11,154 bases of DNA from Tieghemiomyces parasiticus (GCA_027575765.1 JANBPT010001299.1:1-11154), one strand, 5' to 3'; positions 1 through 8,800 are shown, counted from the first letter of the stretch. Numbers and translations are program-made. The notes: generated by a model not told the origin, from the letters alone.

Positions 1-143
1 TGGGTCCTAGAGGGGGGGTTGGTATGGGAATAAAAGGGAGGGGGAGCTGAGCTACGAAAGGCCAAGGTCACCACCGAGGTGCGACGACCTCCCTTACATA
101 GATACTTCATTCCCGATTATTTAAGCCGTGCTGCACATCTTTC

Positions 144-149
144 CTTTAC
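144..149 (-). other. Probable 5' splice site (GTAAAG) of the BRO1 gene
   Basis: On the minus strand CAG is followed by GTAAAG at 149-144, a plausible fungal donor just where similarity to BRO1 proteins stops. Unspliced, the frame adds only ten residues before TAA at 117-119. Possible acceptors toward the left edge are a TTTCGTAG at about 51-58 and a pyrimidine-rich ACCCCCCCTCTAG ending at about position 7. I could not recognise the continuing BRO1 helix in bases 1-110, so the next exon probably lies mostly outside the window. Confidence 0.5.
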
Positions 150-824
150 CTGTTTGTGTTTTTTGGTCTCGGCCTCGCTTAGTCCGCCCTCGCCACCCGA
201 AATGGTCAGCCCGTCAATCAGTTGGAACCCCAACGTGGACAGAGCGATCCCATACGCGAGTAAAGTGAACGCGGCCTCGAAGTAAATGGACGAGGAGATG
301 AACCGGACCCGCCGCAGCTTGTTCTTCATGAGGCCCAGCCGGGTCGTATCGTCCAGGCCGGTTAGTACAGGGGATTTCCATTCGAACGACGACCCAGTCT
401 CAGCTGAACGGGCCCGCAGGGTCGCCCTGACTTGGCCATTGCCGCCGCCGCCAGTACCGGAACCACTCCGAGGGCCAGCCGCAGAAGAGGAAGGTCCATC
501 CTCATCGCTGTCGCCGTTGTTATCTGGGTTCTCGGTTCGATTCGCAGAGGCTCTCATGGGTGACACGCTATTGGGTTGGCCGCTGCTTTCTTGATGGTCA
601 ATACACCAGAAGAGATGGGGCAGGTAGGCTTCGATGCTCGACACCACCCGGGCCACGTCCTGGCGCTGGGCATCGAGACGGTAGTCCTTTAGAGTTTCCC
701 GCATGCGCTCGCGGTAGGCGGTGGCTTCCGAGAGCGGCTGGATGGCCTGCGGGTCCCTGCCGCCTTGGAGAAGCCGTAGGAAGGACACAGGTTTGGTCTT
801 AGGCGTGGGGAGGTAGAAATGCAT
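150..824 (-). CDS. palC: PalC-like BRO1-domain protein, N-terminal coding exon (partial)
   Basis: This exon encodes 225 residues resembling the N-terminal half of fungal PalC and animal BROX, both BRO1-domain proteins. In Aspergillus, PalC joins the plasma-membrane Pal complex through ESCRT-III Vps32 and helps relay alkaline-pH signals to PacC processing. The start at 824 is chosen because MHFYLPTPKTKPVSF matches the PalC-type N-terminus. An EAYLPHLF block (residues 65-72) follows. After a Ser/Gly/Asp-rich insert (about 79-146) comes FEWKSPVL (147-154), then a helical YFEAAFTLLAYGIALSTLG stretch (181-199). It ends in LSEAETKKHKQ, the point where BROX continues into another BRO1 helix. The frame upstream of 824 stays open without ATG to 1199, but reads as a CT-rich leader. 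The -3 base is C, a weak start context. After residue 225 the exon meets GTAAAG, and reading on gives a stop at 117-119, so splicing is likely. Family assignment is fairly secure; PalC versus BROX-type orthology is less so. Confidence 0.72.
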
Positions 825-1700
825 AGGGAGGAGACTGGTCAAGAACGAGAGGAGGGGTGTGAGTGAATTCACAAGTGCAGGTAGTAAAAACGGGACGGAA
901 CTGTACCAGGCTGAGTAATGACCTAACGCGGGTGCTCCTTGCCTGCCAGCCCACAGCACCATGCCGGGGCCGGAGGTGTGCCCAGTTGTGGCAGAGCAGC
1001 GGGCGTCGCACTGTGAATGGCCTGGTAACGCACTGCGGCCAGCATATGGCGGGTGCTGGACTTGTACTGGCGCTAAAGTACCCTGCCCATGCATCAGAGT
1101 ACGGCCAAAGTAGTAGCTCGGCCGCTGCGTTTCCTTCAGTATCATTCCTCGCCTGTCGACCTTCCTTCTAAATTTTGCGCACGTAACGTGGCTAAACACA
1201 ACTGATCGTTTTGGAGGAGCTCGTGGTTGTACAGTGCCATAAAATATTATTGGACACAGTGGGCTACAACTTCGATATTATGGACGGAGACTGATGCAGC
1301 GGTGGAGATACGACAGGAACCCGACAGTGCAGTCTCACACCGACCAGGCAGGTTGCTGGAGGTAGTGCGGGTAATGCCGAGTTGGCGAGGGGTAAGCATT
1401 GCTATCGGCCGGGCTTGGCTGGTCTTTGGCACAGCGGAGCACTGGTCTGCCTTTAGACTTAACTTCGGCATCTTTTCACCAGGTTCAATATGGTCGGAGC
1501 TAGAGCTGCTCACGTCCAGCCGTAGGGTATTTTCAAGCCGAAGGGCTGGTATAACAGCGGGATGCCTATAATCCTGGCCCTCCAAGGCACCGCTCGGTGG
1601 GCCGGCGTGACGGGCTGTCGAGGCTACGGTAGCGACGCTGTGGGGCAAAGTAGACTCGGCCTTGCCCACCACATCCGTCACCCAAACTTCGTAATACCCG
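825..1700. other. Intergenic region between divergent genes, no supported gene
   Basis: No recognisable gene is present in this stretch. The part nearest the BRO1 gene, read on the minus strand, is pyrimidine-rich (about 825-900) and is probably its 5' leader and core promoter. Open frames exist on both strands (about 1227-1571 plus, 1247-1711 minus), but neither begins with a convincing ATG or resembles a known family. No tRNA, transposon end or long repeat was seen. Confidence 0.6.
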
Positions 1701-1707
1701 GTGGGGG

Positions 1708-1714
1708 TGAGTCA
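1708..1714 (+). promoter_or_regulatory. Gcn4/CPC1-type bZIP site TGAGTCA
   Basis: TGAGTCA is the core consensus bound by fungal Gcn4/CPC1/CpcA, the activators of general amino-acid control, and aminoacyl-tRNA synthetase genes are among their classical targets. Here it lies about 380 nt upstream of the leucyl-tRNA synthetase start and 6 nt from a double CCAAT palindrome. The match is exact. Function is inferred from position and target type. The same bases contain GTGAGT, which could alternatively be a 5' splice donor of a leader intron. Confidence 0.5.
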
Positions 1715-1720
1715 CACTCT

Positions 1721-1730
1721 ATTGGCCAAT
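1721..1730. promoter_or_regulatory. Palindromic double CCAAT box (ATTGGCCAAT)
   Basis: A perfect 10-bp palindrome places one CCAAT pentamer on each strand, back to back. CCAAT is the binding site of the heterotrimeric HAP/CBF/NF-Y complex. The palindrome sits between the divergent BRO1 and synthetase genes, closer to the synthetase, and next to the TGAGTCA element. A role in both directions is possible but unproven. Confidence 0.5.
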
Positions 1731-1917
1731 GTGCCCATTAACCTTTTTATTTTTTTCCTCGATGAAAGGAGAGATTGGGCAGTGTCACTACCAGTTTCCG
1801 TGTGTTGATCCGCTCCGAGCGGTAGGCTGGGTAGCTCTTGCTCCCCGCCATCCAACCAACGGGCCTACATTGGTCACCTTGCCTCCAGCCTGGCCTGTTC
1901 CACTTTTTCACCGGGTT

Positions 1918-2090
1918 TATAACACGTTGGTCTTGCGACATCCTTTTGTAGTCCTACCGATTGCCTCACAACGGGCCTTAAATCCCTCTCGCTCCTTCTT
2001 CGCGATCCAAACCGCTCCCCTAGATTCACTTGTTTCTTTTTGTTCTTCTCCGTCGTTAGCCCCGTCGCTGCCATCCTCGTCTTTCCAACC
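1918..2090 (+). promoter_or_regulatory. Putative core promoter and CT-rich leader of the synthetase gene
   Basis: A TATAA lies at 1918-1922, and a strongly pyrimidine-biased stretch (about 1981-2085) runs up to the start codon, a common arrangement in fungal housekeeping promoters. No ATG occurs on the plus strand between 1764 and 2090, so a transcript starting in this stretch would have the synthetase ATG at 2091 as its first AUG. The start context is AACCATGG, with A at -3 and G at +4, which is near ideal. Confidence 0.45.
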
Positions 2091-5000
2091 ATGGACGTCG
2101 AGAGCAAGAAGACCCAGAAGCGGGACACCCTTCGTAGCATCGAGCAGGAAGCCCAGGCTCGCTGGACCGCCAGCCATGCCTTCGAAGCCAACGCGCCCGA
2201 GGACCCAGCCGTGCCCCTCACAGAGCTGCACGACAAGTACCCCAAATACTTTGCCAACTTCCCCTTCCCCTACATGAACGGCCGTCTCCATCTGGGCCAT
2301 GCCTTCTCGATCTCTAAGGTCGAGTTTGCCACCGGGTTCGAACGCCTGAACGGCAAGAATGTCCTGTTCCCCTTTGGCTTCCATGTCACTGGGATGCCCA
2401 TCAAGACAAGCGCCGACAAGATCAAGAAGGAGTTGGCCCAATTCGGCCCGGACTTCATCTTACCCGAGACGGAGGTACCAGCCGCGGGGGAGGTAGCTGA
2501 TCAACTGGCCGCCAACCTTACCCTGCAGCCCGCCGCCACCGCCAATAAGCCCAAGCGCCCGGCCAAGGTGGCTGCCAAGGCCACGGGCGCTGCCCACCAA
2601 TTCCAGATCATGCAGTCTATGGGAATCCCGCTGGAGGAAATTCAGCGCTTTGCCGACCCGCAGTACTGGCTGACCTACTTCCCGCCCTTAGCCGTCGGAG
2701 ACTTGCAGGCCCTCGGGTGCCGAGTGGACTGGCGCCGGTCCTTCCTCACCACAGACGCCAATCCTTACTACGATTCCTTCGCACGGTGGCAGTTCATCCG
2801 CCTCAAGGAGCGCCAGAAGATCAAATTTGGCAAGCGGTACACCATCTACTCCCCGCTCGACGAGCAGCCCTGCATGGACCACGACCGGCAGAGCGGCGAG
2901 GGCGTGGGCCCTCAGGAGTATACGGCCGTAAAGATGCGCGTCGCCGCTTGGTCTCCAGCTGCCCAGGCCCAGGTCGACCAGCTCCCGGCTCTTCAGGGCA
3001 AGAACGTGTTTATGGTGGCCGCCACCCTGCGCCCAGAGACCATGTATGGTCAGACCAACTGCTTCGTGGGGCCCACCCTCGAATATGGCCTGTACGCCAT
3101 CAACGACACGGACGTGTTTGTGTGCACTCACCGCGCTGCCCGCAACCTGTGCTACCAGGGCTACTCCCCGGTCGACGGTGAGGTCTGCCAGTTGGGCACC
3201 GTGGTCGGCCGGGACCTGGTTGGCACTAAAGTGCTGGCCCCGCTCAGCCAGTACACCGACGGCGTCTATGTGCTGCCCATGGAGAACGTCCTAGCCACCA
3301 AGGGCACGGGTGTGGTCACCTCGGTTCCCAGCGACTCTCCGGACGACTACGCCACGCTGCAGGACCTGCTCAAGAAACCCGACTACTACCAGATCGACCG
3401 TGCCTGGGTTGAACCCTTCCCAGCCGTACCGGTGCTCAGCACTCCGACCTACGGTGACATGTCCGCCCCGGCTCTGTGCAAGCAGCTCAAGATTAATAGC
3501 CAAAAGGACCGCGTCCAGCTCGCCGAGGCTAAGGAGCTGGCCTACAAGGAAGGGTTCTACAAGGGGACCATGCTAGTAGGCCCTTGCGCAGGCCAGTCCG
3601 TGGCCGACGCCAAGACTGCCATCCGGCAGGCCATGATCGATGCCGGCGAGGGTTTCGTATACAACGAGCCCGAGGGACTGGTCATGTCCCGCTCCGGTGA
3701 CGAGTGTGTGGTGGCCCTGTGTGATCAGTGGTACTTAGACTACGGCGAGCCCATCTGGCGCGACCAGACCAAGCAGGCCCTGGCCGCCATGAACACGTAC
3801 GGTACCGAGACGCGCAACCAGTTTGACCGTGTACTTGACTGGCTTAACCAGTGGGCTTGCGCCCGGTCCTTCGGGCTAGGGTCCAAGGTGCCGTGGGACC
3901 CGGACTTCCTCATTGAGTCTCTGTCCGACTCGACCATCTACATGGCCTATTATACCGTGGCCCACTTGCTCCACGGGGGTTCCCTGGACGGTTCCAAGCC
4001 CGGTCCAGCTGGCGTGACGCCTGAGCAGATGACTCTCGCCGTGTGGGATCACATTTTCCTGCGTGCCCCTGCCCCGGCCGACACCACCATCCCGGCGGCT
4101 ACACTGGAAAGCTTCCGCCGCGAGTTTGAATACTACTACCCGTTCGACCTGCGGTCGTCGGGTAAGGATTTGATCCCCAACCACCTGACCTTCGCGCTCT
4201 ACAACCACACCGCCATGTTCCCGCCGGAGCACTGGCCGCGAGCCATGCGCAGCAACGGCCACCTGCTGCTCAACAACGAAAAGATGTCCAAGAGCACGGG
4301 TAATTTCATGACCCTCGAACAGGCGGTGGCCAAGTATGGCGCCGACGCCACCCGTCTGGCGCTCGCCGATGCCGGCGACTCCATCGAGGACGCCAACTTT
4401 GACGAGACGGTGGCCAACGCGGCCATCCTCCGCCTCTTTACCCTCCTCGAGTGGATGGAGGACGTGCTGGTCACCCACCCGGAAACGCTTCGCTCCGACG
4501 GTCCGCCCACGTCATTCCACGACCGAGTGTTCCAGCAGGAGATGATCCAGCTCGTCCACCAGACCCGCGCGGCCTACGAGGGTATGATGTACAAGGACGC
4601 CCTCAAGTACGGCTTCTACGAGTTCCAGGCCGCGCGCGACCATTACCGCGAGGCCACCGCCCACGGCGCAGCCGGTATGCACCGCGACCTCATCGCCCAG
4701 TTCGTCGAGCTCCAGGCCGTCATGATGGCCCCGTTCACCCCGCACTGGTCCGAGCACATTTGGACCAAGATCCTCCAGAAACCCATGTCCATCACCGAAG
4801 CCCGCTGGCCCAGTGACCTGCCGGCCGCTGCCGACGAGTCCGTCCTGGCCGCCGCCGACTACGTGCGCCGGCTGATGCGCCATGTCCGTGAGGCTGAGGT
4901 CGCCGCCCAGAAGCGTAAGGCCAAGGGGAAGGCCAAGGCCGCGGCGGGAACGGAGAAGCCCTTCAACCCCGATGAGCCCAAGCACCTCACCATTGTGGTG

Positions 5001-5426
5001 GCCAGCCAGTTCCCGGCGTGGCAGGAGGCCGCCATCGAGGTCCTGCGTGCACACTACGATCCGACGACCGGTACCGTGGACGACAAGGCCGTTCGTGGCG
5101 ACCTGGGCGCCAAGGGGATGATGAAGGACAAGAAGGTCATGCCGTTCGTACAGGAGTTTAAAAAGTCGGTGGATAAGCTGGGGGCCGCCGCGTTCGACCG
5201 CGCCCTCGCGTTCGACGAGCGCGAGGTGCTCGATCAGAACCGGACCTACTTGACCCAGTCCCTCGGTTACACGGGCGGACTGCGCATCCTGGATTCGGAT
5301 ACCCTCACCGCTTCCGACACTGACCTCGCCGCCTACTCGCCCGCCGATCCCGCCGGTCTCACCAAGGCCGCCGAGGTATCCGTGCCCGGTAACCCGGCGT
5401 TCGTCGTCAAGAACGTTGAGGCCTAG
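2091..5426 (+). CDS. CDC60: Cytosolic leucyl-tRNA synthetase (complete, intronless)
   Basis: This enzyme charges tRNA-Leu with leucine for cytosolic translation and hydrolyses mischarged products in an editing domain. The 1111 residues match the cytosolic eukaryotic type (yeast about 1090, human about 1176). The class I ATP site appears as HLGH (67-70) and KMSKS (731-735). The CP1 editing insert (about 260-540) carries TLRPETMYGQTN (312-323) and SVPSDSPDDY (411-420), with the universally conserved editing aspartate at 418 or 419. DWLNQWACARSFGLGS (583-598) is the eukaryotic-type catalytic signature. The anticodon-binding helical region spans about 770-930. A Lys/Ala-rich linker (940-955) precedes the C-terminal domain. 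The start is the first ATG after a CT-rich leader with A at -3 and G at +4; the frame is open further upstream but lacks an ATG. It ends in TAG. No break or missing motif was seen. In yeast and human this enzyme also senses leucine for TORC1; that is family knowledge, not shown here. Confidence 0.97.
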   Translation: MDVESKKTQKRDTLRSIEQEAQARWTASHAFEANAPEDPAVPLTELHDKYPKYFANFPFPYMNGRLHLGHAFSISKVEFATGFERLNGKNVLFPFGFHVTGMPIKTSADKIKKELAQFGPDFILPETEVPAAGEVADQLAANLTLQPAATANKPKRPAKVAAKATGAAHQFQIMQSMGIPLEEIQRFADPQYWLTYFPPLAVGDLQALGCRVDWRRSFLTTDANPYYDSFARWQFIRLKERQKIKFGKRYTIYSPLDEQPCMDHDRQSGEGVGPQEYTAVKMRVAAWSPAAQAQVDQLPALQGKNVFMVAATLRPETMYGQTNCFVGPTLEYGLYAINDTDVFVCTHRAARNLCYQGYSPVDGEVCQLGTVVGRDLVGTKVLAPLSQYTDGVYVLPMENVLATKGTGVVTSVPSDSPDDYATLQDLLKKPDYYQIDRAWVEPFPAVPVLSTPTYGDMSAPALCKQLKINSQKDRVQLAEAKELAYKEGFYKGTMLVGPCAGQSVADAKTAIRQAMIDAGEGFVYNEPEGLVMSRSGDECVVALCDQWYLDYGEPIWRDQTKQALAAMNTYGTETRNQFDRVLDWLNQWACARSFGLGSKVPWDPDFLIESLSDSTIYMAYYTVAHLLHGGSLDGSKPGPAGVTPEQMTLAVWDHIFLRAPAPADTTIPAATLESFRREFEYYYPFDLRSSGKDLIPNHLTFALYNHTAMFPPEHWPRAMRSNGHLLLNNEKMSKSTGNFMTLEQAVAKYGADATRLALADAGDSIEDANFDETVANAAILRLFTLLEWMEDVLVTHPETLRSDGPPTSFHDRVFQQEMIQLVHQTRAAYEGMMYKDALKYGFYEFQAARDHYREATAHGAAGMHRDLIAQFVELQAVMMAPFTPHWSEHIWTKILQKPMSITEARWPSDLPAAADESVLAAADYVRRLMRHVREAEVAAQKRKAKGKAKAAAGTEKPFNPDEPKHLTIVVASQFPAWQEAAIEVLRAHYDPTTGTVDDKAVRGDLGAKGMMKDKKVMPFVQEFKKSVDKLGAAAFDRALAFDEREVLDQNRTYLTQSLGYTGGLRILDSDTLTASDTDLAAYSPADPAGLTKAAEVSVPGNPAFVVKNVEA

Positions 5427-5454
5427 CCAACCCGCGCGTAGTGTCTAACACCAC

Positions 5455-5491
5455 GTGGCTCACTTGGCAAGCTAGCTTGAGTGTGTGCCAC
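5455..5491 (+). other. Imperfect hairpin in the synthetase 3' region
   Basis: GTGGCTCAC (5455-5463) pairs with GTGTGCCAC (5483-5491) with one mismatch. Inside it lies the perfect 12-bp palindrome CAAGCTAGCTTG (5468-5479). It begins about 29 nt after the stop codon, and the flanking CCACGTGG (5451-5458) is also palindromic. It would fold in the mRNA with an internal loop. No known regulatory element was recognised. Confidence 0.35.
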
Positions 5492-5676
5492 TCCTCTCCT
5501 TTTTTATTATTATTGTTGGTTGTAGCCAATTAGCACGTAGGGTTGCACCCATATTAAAAATGCTTCCTTGCAATTATCCCTTGCTAATCACCAAATTTTC
5601 CAAGCCCATCACAACTAGGAGGGGTGGTGGTAGCCTGGGTGACTGAAGAAGTACCTACTGCTTAGCAAAAACGAAA

Positions 5677-5682
5677 AATAAA
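5677..5682 (+). terminator. AATAAA polyadenylation signal candidate for the synthetase
   Basis: An exact AATAAA lies about 250 nt after the stop codon, in the AT-rich convergent intergenic region. A weaker ATTAAA lies upstream at 5553-5558. Cleavage would be expected some 10-30 nt downstream of whichever is used. Confidence 0.45.
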
Positions 5683-5721
5683 GATAATGGGCCCGATGAT
5701 GGGGCGATTCATAACGCACGG

Positions 5722-5727
5722 TTTATT
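5722..5727 (-). terminator. AATAAA polyadenylation signal candidate for the UBA-protein gene
   Basis: The plus-strand TTTATT reads AATAAA on the minus strand, about 100 nt past the stop of the large UBA protein. It faces the opposite-strand signal at 5677-5682, so the two transcripts probably end within a few tens of bases of each other. Confidence 0.45.
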
Positions 5728-5826
5728 ACGATTGCCAACCAACTACTTTATAGCTGAATATAATAAAAAACGCGATAACTGTAGACAGGAATACTTAACC
5801 CGAAATACGTAGAAAGGAACCATCAC

Positions 5827-8800
5827 TCACTGGGAATTTAGATGCAGTAGTCGCTGGACAGCCACCTCGAGGTCCCCGCCGGACTGACGGAGTATAGTTT
5901 GGAGGTAGTAATAGTCCGTGTAGCCCATGGCCAGGAGACGCTTGGTATTCTCGTGCAATTCGCGCTGCACAGCCTCATCCACGGCCGAACGGTTAGCAGG
6001 GGGCGGGGACGGTGGGGGCGACGAGGCGGAGGACGATGACCCCGAAGAGCGGGCAGCGCCGGCCGGAGACCCGTTAAACTGGACGGGGATACGGATCCGG
6101 CCGGTGCTGGTGGGAAACCCCCCTGGGTGGCCGGTGGAGGTGCGGGCATTGCCGGTATGATGCCACGACGCTTGGTGGATGTGGGTATGCAGGTGGTGCT
6201 GGCCGGTTGCGTCGACGGCGGCGGTGGTGGCTCGCTGGTAGGTGTAGCCACCTCGGCGGTTCTGTGAGGTGCCGCGCGGTGGCAGAGCTTCTGAGAATGA
6301 CATGCTGCCCATACCGCCGCCGTGGCTGCGGCGGGCACCAGCCGATGTGGCGAAAAAGGACCCGTGGCCCAACCCAGTGGCGTGCTCACCGGTGCTCTGG
6401 TGGAATGAGAAGGGCGAGTTGATTGGCGCAAAGTCTGAGAAGGATGGCGGGAAGTGCTGCGAAGTGGAGAAGGGCGGGGCGGCGCCCGAGCCAAACATGC
6501 TGTCCGAGGCGTGGCTGAACTCGTGGCAGGCTAGGTAGGGCGGGGAGGACTCGTCCGGCGTGTGCTTCACGTGGACCTCCTCAGGGGGTGATCCGAATTG
6601 TTGTACTGGGATGCTGATACGGCTAGCGTGATGGCTGGTCAGGGGCCGCTCCAGCACTGGGGACGGAGTTTTGGCGTAGAAGTGGCCGTCGGGTCGTGGG
6701 CTGGAGCAACTTGAGTCCGAGGTCAGACTAGGCATGGATCCCGTCACCGATCCGCGGGGTGACGTCGGGAAGGCGCTGTACGAGGCCAGGCGGGACATGG
6801 CTGGCGGCACGGTCGACGGTTCGGTGCGGGGCTCTACCACGGCAGGCTCTTCGACTATAGCCTCGGTAACCACTTCGACGACTGGTGGATCGACCTCGAT
6901 GACATTTTCGACAACTCTTACAACGGCGGGTTCCACCGGATCGGCCTCGGAGGCCGCCACTTCGACGACAAATGACTTCGTCTGGGCGGCCTCGTTGACG
7001 TCCATTTCCGATGCCACCTCGACGACTGAGGATTTCGACTCGGCAACTGAGGCCACGACAATGGCAGCCTCAGCTCCCGATTGGGTGCTGGCGGATTCTG
7101 CCGGAACGGGCGGCTGAGGGGCGGATGTAGTAGCCACTTCCTCGGTGACAACCGCCACCATAACGATTTCCGGCTCGGGGTTGGAGGCCGGCGCAGATGG
7201 GACTGGATCAGGGGTTGCATCGTCCTGCCGTGGCCCTCCGCTCTGGGCGTGCGGGTCAACAAACGACCCGTGCTCCACCCGGACGCTAGATAGAAGATGT
7301 GCGGCAACCTTGGGCTTATGGTGCTGTGCTACGGTTGTGTGGGACTTGGCCGATGACGAAGACGACGAAGAGGAGCAGTGCGATTTGGATGCATCCGCTT
7401 CGGCCGCAGGGGCAGTGGGAGGGGCGGGTGTCACAACGATATTGGGGGGTGCGGCCACCGCCACAGCCGGAACGACGGGCACCGCCGATGGGAAGTGTGA
7501 CTGGCGCCGACTGGGAGTTCCCAGGCTGCTAGCCGCCACGGTGGGAGCCGAGCTGGGGGCCCTTGACGACCGGGTCACGTGGTCAATGCTGAGAATGACC
7601 GCTTCGTGGACCTTACGGATCACGCCGCCAATCTCGTCCGCAATTTGTGGGTGCTCCTCTATGAGTTGGTTGAGGGTATCCGTGACTTCGTGCAGCTGGG
7701 TGACCATCTCGTCGACCACCAGTGGCGCTGCTAATGGGTCGTTGAGGTAGTCGCCGTAAAGCTCAGTGGCGACAGGGGTAATGAGCACCGTGGGTAGGGA
7801 CACGCCTGGTGTGGGTTGCCCCGGCGTCGGCGAGGGTGCCGGGGTGCCAGTAACGGTTTGCGCAGGAGCGGTGACAGTCGGTGGGGTGGCGGACTTCGGC
7901 TCGGCCTCCAGTTCAACCACCTCCTCTTGCGTCGCCTCTAGTATGGTCTCGACCGCACCCTTGGGTGACTCCACAAGCACTGCCTGTTGGACCTGAGGTG
8001 GGGTCCCGGCCGGCTCCTCGACCACATTCGTCGTCTCTTCCTTGACCACTTCGACGGTTTCCGTGATGGTCGGCAGTACGGGCGGGGTCAGCTCTCTAGG
8101 AGTCGAAGCCTCGGCAGGAGTCGTCTCCTTGGACGACTGGGTGGCCAACAGGACCGGGGAGGGTTCAGCGGACCGGCGCGTCACGTAGGTACCCTGTACT
8201 GACATGAACGATCCCGATTGCGACATGGGTAGGGGGACACCGGCGGCGTGGGCCAAATCGTCATTGATATCAGTCGCTGAGTTTCTCTCGGCAGCCGGCG
8301 GCTCGGCTTCGACAAACATGGACGCCTTGGTGTACTTGCCGGTAAATGACACGGAAGAATCGCCCTGAGAAACGGACGCCGAGACGGGAAGGGTAGTGGC
8401 CACGGCACGCGCGTAAGTATCGCGGCTGCGCGGAGTCTCGGTGCCCGGACTGGTCGCCATGGACGAGGCCGTGGCCGCCGAAGCCTCTTTGATGGCGGAG
8501 GTGATGGCGGCAACGGTGGCGAGGGCGGCCTCCGCAGTGGCCACGGCCTGGGAAATGGCCTCATCAGCCGGGACAGGGTCGACGGGTGCGGATAGATTAG
8601 CGGCAGAGGACGGCCGTGGTGAGGGCGACGAGGCGGAGCTTGCTTCCCGCGAAGTGGCCACGATGGATCCTCCAGGACTGATCACCTTGACGGAGGGTAA
8701 GGTGAGACGTGATCGGTTGAGTGAACCCGAGGACGAAGCGGCGACCGGAACGGGTGCTACGGGCGTGTCCCCTTCGGTAAGGACCGCGCGGCCTCGAGTG

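Noticed and set aside
534..543. tRNA B-box-like GGTTCGATTC
   Set aside because: There is no matching A box or acceptor-stem pairing around it, and it lies inside the BRO1 coding exon.
825..1199. N-terminal extension of the BRO1 protein through the upstream open frame, including a hydrophobic stretch that could mimic a membrane segment
   Set aside because: The ATG at 824 matches the PalC-type N-terminus. The upstream part is CT-rich leader-like, lacks family similarity, and its open end at 1199 is not an ATG.
1414..1419. Minus-strand GCCAAG, a PacC-type hexamer upstream of the palC-like gene
   Set aside because: A single degenerate hexamer is expected by chance in a 1.2-kb GC-rich region, and palC genes are not established PacC targets.
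1227..1571. Plus-strand 114-codon frame starting MYSAIKYYW
   Set aside because: No family resemblance, it opposes an equally open minus frame, and it sits in a divergent intergenic region.
2040..2090. N-terminal extension of the synthetase (hydrophobic FFSVVSPVAAILVF) as a mitochondrial targeting peptide
   Set aside because: There is no ATG in frame, the sequence is a CT-rich leader, and the body is the cytosolic-type enzyme.
1761..2277. Possible upstream ORF overlapping the synthetase start, from an ATG at 1762
   Set aside because: The likely transcription start lies in the CT-rich region downstream of it, so it is probably outside the mRNA, and its product is a frame shadow of the synthetase.
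6734..7117. Plus-strand Thr/Ser-rich frame resembling a mucin-like protein, and similar long plus frames across 6207-11068
   Set aside because: These are antisense shadows of the Ser/Val/Glu-rich minus-strand protein, which carries the UBA domain and runs uninterrupted for 5.3 kb.
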